Shown here: positions 20,351-23,214 of the stretch, in pieces
Layout of the letters: each line of letters begins with the position of its first letter
Position numbering within the stretch: position 1 is the stretch's first letter
NCBI GenBank assembly: GCA_964575675.1
Contig: CAZNRY010000044.1
Coordinates: 1-23,214 of the forward strand
DNA length: 23,214 nucleotides
Source: CAZNRY01 sp964575675
GTDB lineage: Bacteria; Eisenbacteria; RBG-16-71-46; CAIMUX01; VGJL01
Reading direction: 5' to 3'
Program-made: the position numbers and the translations under genes
Notes under the pieces: model-generated
Databases searched by the model: none
What the model saw: the letters and a program-made list of their open reading frames with translations, nothing else
What the model was told of the DNA's origin: nothing

Positions 20351-21199
20351 CTACTCCAGCCCCCGCTCCTCCAGATCCTCTTCCTCGTAGCCGAGATAGT
20401 GCCCCAGCTCGTGGTAGAGGGTCGTGAAGATCTCGTGGATGAGCTCCTCGCGAGTCTGGCAGATCCGCTCGAGGTTCCTCTGGTAGATGAAGATCGTCGG
20501 CGGAAGATCCGGCGCATTGAAGACCGACTGCTCGCGAAGGCTCCTTCCCACGAACAGACCTAGGACGGACGGGGTGATCGTCTCGCCGGCCGTGTCGGTG
20601 AGGACGGCGCGTTCGGGGAGGTCCTGCACGAGGATCGGGACATCCTTCATGTGAACGATGAGTTCATCGGGAAGGGAGTCCGCCGCCTCGCGCACCACTT
20701 TCTCGAATGCAGCCCGCTGCATGCGGGTCGGCAGCGGACACCCATCCGCGTCGGTGCGGTGGGCCTCTTCGTAAAAAACCTCGGCCTCGGCGTAGCGCCC
20801 GAGGTGCTCCAGAACCTGCGCGAGGCCGTACTGGACCGGCGACTTGTCCTCCTCCATCTCGAGGACCTGCCGGAAGAGCCCCTCCGACTCGTCGAAGCGC
20901 GCCATTTCGAGCATCGCTGAGGCAAGGTAGTAGATGTGGACGTTCGGGCTGTCCACCTGCCCTTCGGACGACTCGAGGTGATCGAGCGCCTCGGCCGGGT
21001 AACCAGTCTCGAGGAGCGCCGCGCCCATCAAGAAACGGACCTCGGGATGCGCCTCGGTTTCCTCCATCAACTCCTCGGCTTCGGCGCTGGCGGTCTCGAG
21101 ATCCCCCTTCTCCAGGGCATCCCAAGCCTGATCGATCCGGTCCAGCACCGCGTCCGAGAGCGGCAGATTGCGGTCCGGTCCGTCTTTCTTCTTTGGCAT
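20351..21199 (-). CDS. TPR protein with C-terminal zincin-like metallopeptidase domain
   Basis: The start MPKKKDGPDR (21199) gives 282 residues; the longer open frame starts at TTG inside the divergent promoter region. Residues about 17-150 are TPR-type helix pairs (AWDALEKGDLETASAEAEEL; YAEAEVFYEEAHR). The C-terminal part (about 160-282) matches the metallopeptidase family PF06262: AFEKVVREAADSLPDEL, VPILVQDLP, GLFVGRSLRE, LPPTIFIYQRNLERI, and the zinc site LYHELGHYLGYEEEDLEERG with HELGH at 263-267. The catalytic Glu and zinc ligands are intact. No export signal is present, so it is cytoplasmic. The substrate is unknown; the TPR part may select it. Most PF06262 members lack TPRs. It is divergent from the hydrolase gene, with 115 bp between. 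Confidence 0.88.
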   Translation of the reverse strand: MPKKKDGPDRNLPLSDAVLDRIDQAWDALEKGDLETASAEAEELMEETEAHPEVRFLMGAALLETGYPAEALDHLESSEGQVDSPNVHIYYLASAMLEMARFDESEGLFRQVLEMEEDKSPVQYGLAQVLEHLGRYAEAEVFYEEAHRTDADGCPLPTRMQRAAFEKVVREAADSLPDELIVHMKDVPILVQDLPERAVLTDTAGETITPSVLGLFVGRSLREQSVFNAPDLPPTIFIYQRNLERICQTREELIHEIFTTLYHELGHYLGYEEEDLEERGLE

Positions 21200-21314
21200 G
21201 CTGCTTGGACGCCTCCCCTGTTCCCGGTACTCCGGGCTGTCGACCCAAGGATAGCGCGGATCGCGGCGGTTGGCTAGGCTTCGGACCAGGGGAAAATTCG
21301 AAGGAGGCAAGCCG

Positions 21315-23018
21315 ATGAGCCAAGCCCGGCCGGATTCATGGAGACGTCCATCGTTCGCCCTGCTGTTCCTTCTTGCGGCAGGATTCGAGGTTGCGCGATC
21401 GGCCGGTCAGGAATTCCGGCTCTTCCGTTTCGAGACGGAAATCGGGCTGGAGACCTTCGCCACCACACCCGCCCAGCAGGACGGAGGATTATCGGTCACG
21501 GCTTCCTCCAGGGTCGAGCTGTCGGGTCGGATCGTTACGACGAAGCAACTTCTCGTCGTGGACGATCGAACCTACTCGCTGAGGGAATACAGGGTCGATG
21601 CCGATGTGCAGGGCGAGAAGCAGTCGATCTCGGCCAGACGAATCGCCGATTCGATCGTAGTCGAGATCGCTGCAGGAGGAACCAGTCTTCGCCGCTCCTT
21701 TCCCGCGCGCGGCGAAGTGCTCGTGCTCGACAATCTGGCGATGAATCACCTCGCGCTGCTCGCGATGCGGACCGCGGAGCGTGGTTTCCAGCCGGAGACT
21801 CTTCAAATTGTCGTGCCGCAAGTCGGCGCGCTCATGCCCGCATATGTCACGCCGGAGCCGCCCGAGTTAAACGGATCCCGCAAGGTCGGGGTCCTAATCG
21901 GCTCGGTCACGGAGGTGATCCGCATCGGCCCGGCGGGACAGATCGAAGGCGCCGACATCCCGTCGCAGGGGCTCAGGTTCAAGAGCACGGCCCCAGGCAC
22001 GGCCCCCGGCGCGACCGCGCCGCCGGACCAGCCCCCGGCCCATCGATCTGAGATCGATCGGTCCGTCCCCGCAGGGGAAGCGCGACCCACCCGAGTGCTC
22101 TTCGAGGAGCAACCGGTGAGCTTCGACTCGAAGGGGACGCGCCTCGACGGCCTCCTCACCCTTCCTCGAGGCGGTCAGAAGATCCCGTATCCCGCCGTTC
22201 TCTTCGTTCACGACGCCGGAGCCCAGGACCGCGACGAGACCCTGGGGCCCAATCACCCATTCTTCGAGCTCGCCCGGGGCCTTGCCGTCTACGGAATCGC
22301 GAGCTTCCGCTACGACAAGCGGACCCTCGCCGCGCCGCAGACGATCCACCCATTGCGCTCGACCGTGCAGGACGAGGTGATCGACGACGCGCTCGCGGCG
22401 CTCGAGTTTCTTCGCACGAAGGGGGCGATCGACGGCCGCCGCATCTGGATCCTCGGCCACGGACTCGGGGGTTCGCTCGCCCCGGCGATCGCCCGCGCGG
22501 ACCGAGGAGTTTCCGGCATCGTCGCCCTCGCCGGCTCCCTGCGGCCGCTGGACGCGCTCCTGCGCGATCGGATTCTCACTGCGGAGGGGATCACGGGGCG
22601 CTCGGGCGGCACCATCGACACGATCTCGGACCCCGATTCGCGCGCGGCGCTTTCCATGCTCGACAGCGTGGAAGCTGGCACCCTGCCCGACGCCCGCATG
22701 GTCATGGGGATAGGCAGCCGGTATCTCCGCGACTATCGCACCCGCGATCTCGCGAGCGATTTCGCGGCATTCAAGGGGCCGTCGCTGCTCCTCTTCGGAG
22801 CTAAGGACGATCAGATCGGCCGGGCCGATGTCGATTCGTGGATGGCGGCAGCCGCCCGCGCGGGGAAGACGAACGCGGTGTCGCAGACATTCGCGGGGCT
22901 CGGACATCTCTTCATTCCCATCAGCGGAGAACCCTCGCCCGAGGCGCTCACGGTCCCGGGCAACGTGGACCCGGGCGTCATCGAGAGGGTAGCGAGGTTC
23001 ATCCTGACCCCTCCGTGA
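21315..23018 (+). CDS. Secreted alpha/beta-hydrolase homologue, nucleophile Ser replaced by Gly
   Basis: The 567-residue protein starts at ATG 21315, 7 nt after GGAGG, and has a signal peptide (FALLFLLAAGFEVARSAG). Residues about 30-200 are a beta-rich domain of unknown type (SLREYRVDADVQGEKQSISA), followed by an Ala/Pro linker. The alpha/beta-hydrolase domain begins near 255: LFVHDAGAQDRDETLGPNHP is the family's HGSGPqDRDE oxyanion motif, then GIASFRYDKRTL. At the nucleophile elbow, usually GHSxGG, it reads GHGLGG with Gly383. The acid (Asp498/499, FGAKDDQIG) and His531 (GLGHLF) remain. Relatives act as esterases or peptidases in the envelope; this one may bind rather than cleave. The stop is followed by TAA. 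Confidence 0.85.
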   Translation: MSQARPDSWRRPSFALLFLLAAGFEVARSAGQEFRLFRFETEIGLETFATTPAQQDGGLSVTASSRVELSGRIVTTKQLLVVDDRTYSLREYRVDADVQGEKQSISARRIADSIVVEIAAGGTSLRRSFPARGEVLVLDNLAMNHLALLAMRTAERGFQPETLQIVVPQVGALMPAYVTPEPPELNGSRKVGVLIGSVTEVIRIGPAGQIEGADIPSQGLRFKSTAPGTAPGATAPPDQPPAHRSEIDRSVPAGEARPTRVLFEEQPVSFDSKGTRLDGLLTLPRGGQKIPYPAVLFVHDAGAQDRDETLGPNHPFFELARGLAVYGIASFRYDKRTLAAPQTIHPLRSTVQDEVIDDALAALEFLRTKGAIDGRRIWILGHGLGGSLAPAIARADRGVSGIVALAGSLRPLDALLRDRILTAEGITGRSGGTIDTISDPDSRAALSMLDSVEAGTLPDARMVMGIGSRYLRDYRTRDLASDFAAFKGPSLLLFGAKDDQIGRADVDSWMAAAARAGKTNAVSQTFAGLGHLFIPISGEPSPEALTVPGNVDPGVIERVARFILTPP

Positions 23019-23214
23019 TAAGGGCGCAGCGCGACCATTCGGGGGGCGCCTGGCCCGCGGGCGTCCAGCCATGTCTCGTAGCGCGACGCCAGAGCGCAGG
23101 CGGGGCAGGAACGGCGCGATGGCCGTGGCAGTCTACCGCCGGAGCAGTCGCGCGAAGGGGCATGGCGAACGAGTCGCGGGCGGGTGCATGTGGCGGGATG
23201 CGCCAGGCGAGCGC
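22999..23214 (-). other. Right-edge region; possible C-terminus of a partial gene
   Basis: After the hydrolase stop at 23018 the remaining 196 bp hold no recognisable gene. One minus-strand frame is open from the right edge to TGA at 22999, with normal-looking residues (WRRATRHGWTPAGQAPPEWS) and moderately GC-biased third positions. It could be the end of a gene starting outside the window. I recognise no family. A plus-strand frame from 23073 is Arg-rich and less likely. Confidence 0.2.

Overview
This is a GC-rich bacterial chromosome fragment with no rRNA, tRNA, CRISPR array or phage genes. Three features point to a diderm (outer-membrane) bacterium: a PorV/PorQ-like barrel protein, a second small outer-membrane barrel, and several Sec signal peptides including a lipoprotein. 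PorV/PorQ proteins together with extended -10 promoters in a GC-rich genome suggest the FCB neighbourhood (Eisenbacteria- or Latescibacteria-like lineages). That placement is inference; no marker gene is present to settle it.

Layout. 1-2391 (minus): a lipoprotein with two PrcB-like repeats, cut by the window edge, then an ImmA/IrrE-type metalloprotease homologue without its catalytic Glu. 2451-3845 (plus): a GT-B glycosyltransferase broken by one in-frame TAG. 3973-4934 (minus): a BtpA-family gene translationally coupled to a 33-codon ORF. 5179-6076 (minus): two Hsp20 chaperones. 6394-10038 (plus): a tightly overlapping LOG-thiD-thiE-thiL operon for thiamine pyrophosphate synthesis from the pyrimidine and thiazole moieties. 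10039-10470: hairpins and a possible 15-residue lysine-rich peptide. 10471-11433: the PorV/PorQ-like protein. 11638-14744: DppA-type D-aminopeptidase overlapping an M28 peptidase with a C-terminal M19-like tail. 14924-18614: large U32 protein and ROK kinase. 18747-20217: rubrerythrin-like protein and an outer-membrane barrel behind duplicated -35 motifs. 20351-23018: TPR-zincin protein, divergent from a secreted alpha/beta hydrolase homologue whose nucleophile Ser is Gly.

The most unusual content is a dispersed non-coding repeat. Three copies (3852-3976, 11430-11554, and 14741-14865 in reverse) are each exactly 125 bp. Each can fold end to end into one long imperfect hairpin bounded by CTAG. 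In all three, the element's terminal CTAG or CTAA supplies the stop codon of the neighbouring gene. This fits a small non-autonomous mobile element (MITE) that inserts at CTAG, duplicating TA, and so lands on TAG stop codons in a genome where CTAG is uncommon. A second theme is enzymes that keep their fold but appear to have lost key catalytic residues: HAYGH in the IrrE-like protein, GHGLGG in the hydrolase, and the decayed M19-like domain.
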